From an uncultured Eggerthellaceae bacterium (lineage in GTDB: Bacteria > Actinomycetota > Coriobacteriia > Coriobacteriales > Eggerthellaceae), in assembly GCA_934630905.1 (NCBI GenBank), contig CAKTXN010000012.1, forward strand, positions 1 through 30,033: a stretch of 30,033 nt of DNA. The letters are read 5' to 3'. Numbering within the stretch: position 1 is the stretch's first letter; the number at the start of each line of letters is the position of its first letter. The notes beneath the pieces were generated by a model. That model was not told the origin of the DNA. It saw only the letters and a program-made list of their open reading frames with translations, and searched no databases. Below are positions 29,824 through 30,033 of the stretch, piece by piece. Made by a program: the position numbers and the translations under genes.

Positions 29824-29854
29824 GTTGACAAAAGGTGGGGTAATTTGTCAACAA
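29822..29854 (+). repeat. 33-bp palindromic element, copy 3
   Basis: Identical to 236-268 in sequence and orientation. It abuts the T-run of the murT terminator. Confidence 0.9.
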
Positions 29855-30033
29855 AACGGCTTGGGATCCGAACCGTTAAGGTCGGATAGAAATACCTTAA
29901 GAGCGCATGCACCCTTGACCAAAAGAGCAGCCCCGTAAAGCAAAACGCAGAAAAGCTTGACCCCATTACAGTAGAAACCAGCTGATTTGATCCGTTGGTT
30001 CCCATACCGTCGGGATCGGATTACGATTGAACC
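29855..30033. other. Right end of the window, nothing recognised
   Basis: AT/GC-mixed sequence without a convincing gene, tRNA or promoter. A minus-strand frame of 80 residues (29763-30005) runs through the repeat and terminator and lacks a ribosome site. Confidence 0.4.

Noticed and set aside
29930..30033. tRNA or transposon end at the right edge
   Set aside because: The GGTTCAATC-like stretch on the minus strand does not extend into a T-arm and acceptor stem, and no terminal inverted repeat or transposase frame is visible.

Overview
The window looks like chromosomal DNA of an anaerobic actinobacterium, most plausibly of the class Coriobacteriia (Eggerthellaceae-like). This is inferred from gene content: a Rho factor with a very long disordered N-terminus, a carbonyl-branch Wood-Ljungdahl cluster (CO dehydrogenase, acetyl-CoA synthase, CooC), a formate dehydrogenase with its own flavoprotein and FocA, a PucR-type regulator, MurT, and frequent GTG/TTG starts. 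No rRNA, tRNA or CRISPR array was found, and no transposase was recognised.

Layout. 1-196 is the end of a YbaK-type aminoacyl-tRNA deacylase. 292-7425 (minus strand) carries a membrane-anchored L,D-transpeptidase, a divergent methionyl-tRNA synthetase, Rho and a small transaldolase. The tal and rho genes abut exactly. 7736-19329 (minus strand) is a C1 energy block. In transcription order it is focA, a NuoF-stub/GltD-type flavoprotein, fdhA, hisI, acsA (CODH), cooC and acsB (ACS). A divergent PucR-family activator (19896-21560) sits next to focA. The proposed logic is formate import or export, NAD(P)H-linked formate/CO2 conversion, CO2/CO conversion, and acetyl-CoA assembly or cleavage. The methyl-branch genes and the corrinoid protein genes are not in this window.

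21561-25426 holds a 64-residue collagen-like protein on its own terminator, then on the minus strand a CobW-type GTPase plus a His-rich metal-binding protein behind a 22-bp palindrome, and an Mbeg1-like alpha/beta hydrolase. 25720-27053 holds an array of 20-bp-periodic direct repeats running into the promoter of an AAA+ ATPase with a winged-helix tail; this unit is visibly AT-richer than its neighbours. 27277-29659 is a coupled pair: a C26-family glutamine-amidotransferase-like protein and MurT.

The most unusual non-coding structures are: (i) three perfect copies of a 33-bp palindromic element, one near each edge of the window plus an inverted partner; (ii) the 20-bp-periodic array before the AAA+ gene; (iii) a set of nested, mutually exclusive inverted repeats between fdhA and hisI; and (iv) a hairpin or operator starting at the predicted 5' end of the acsA message. 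All functional statements rest on reading motifs by eye; no search or folding program was run.
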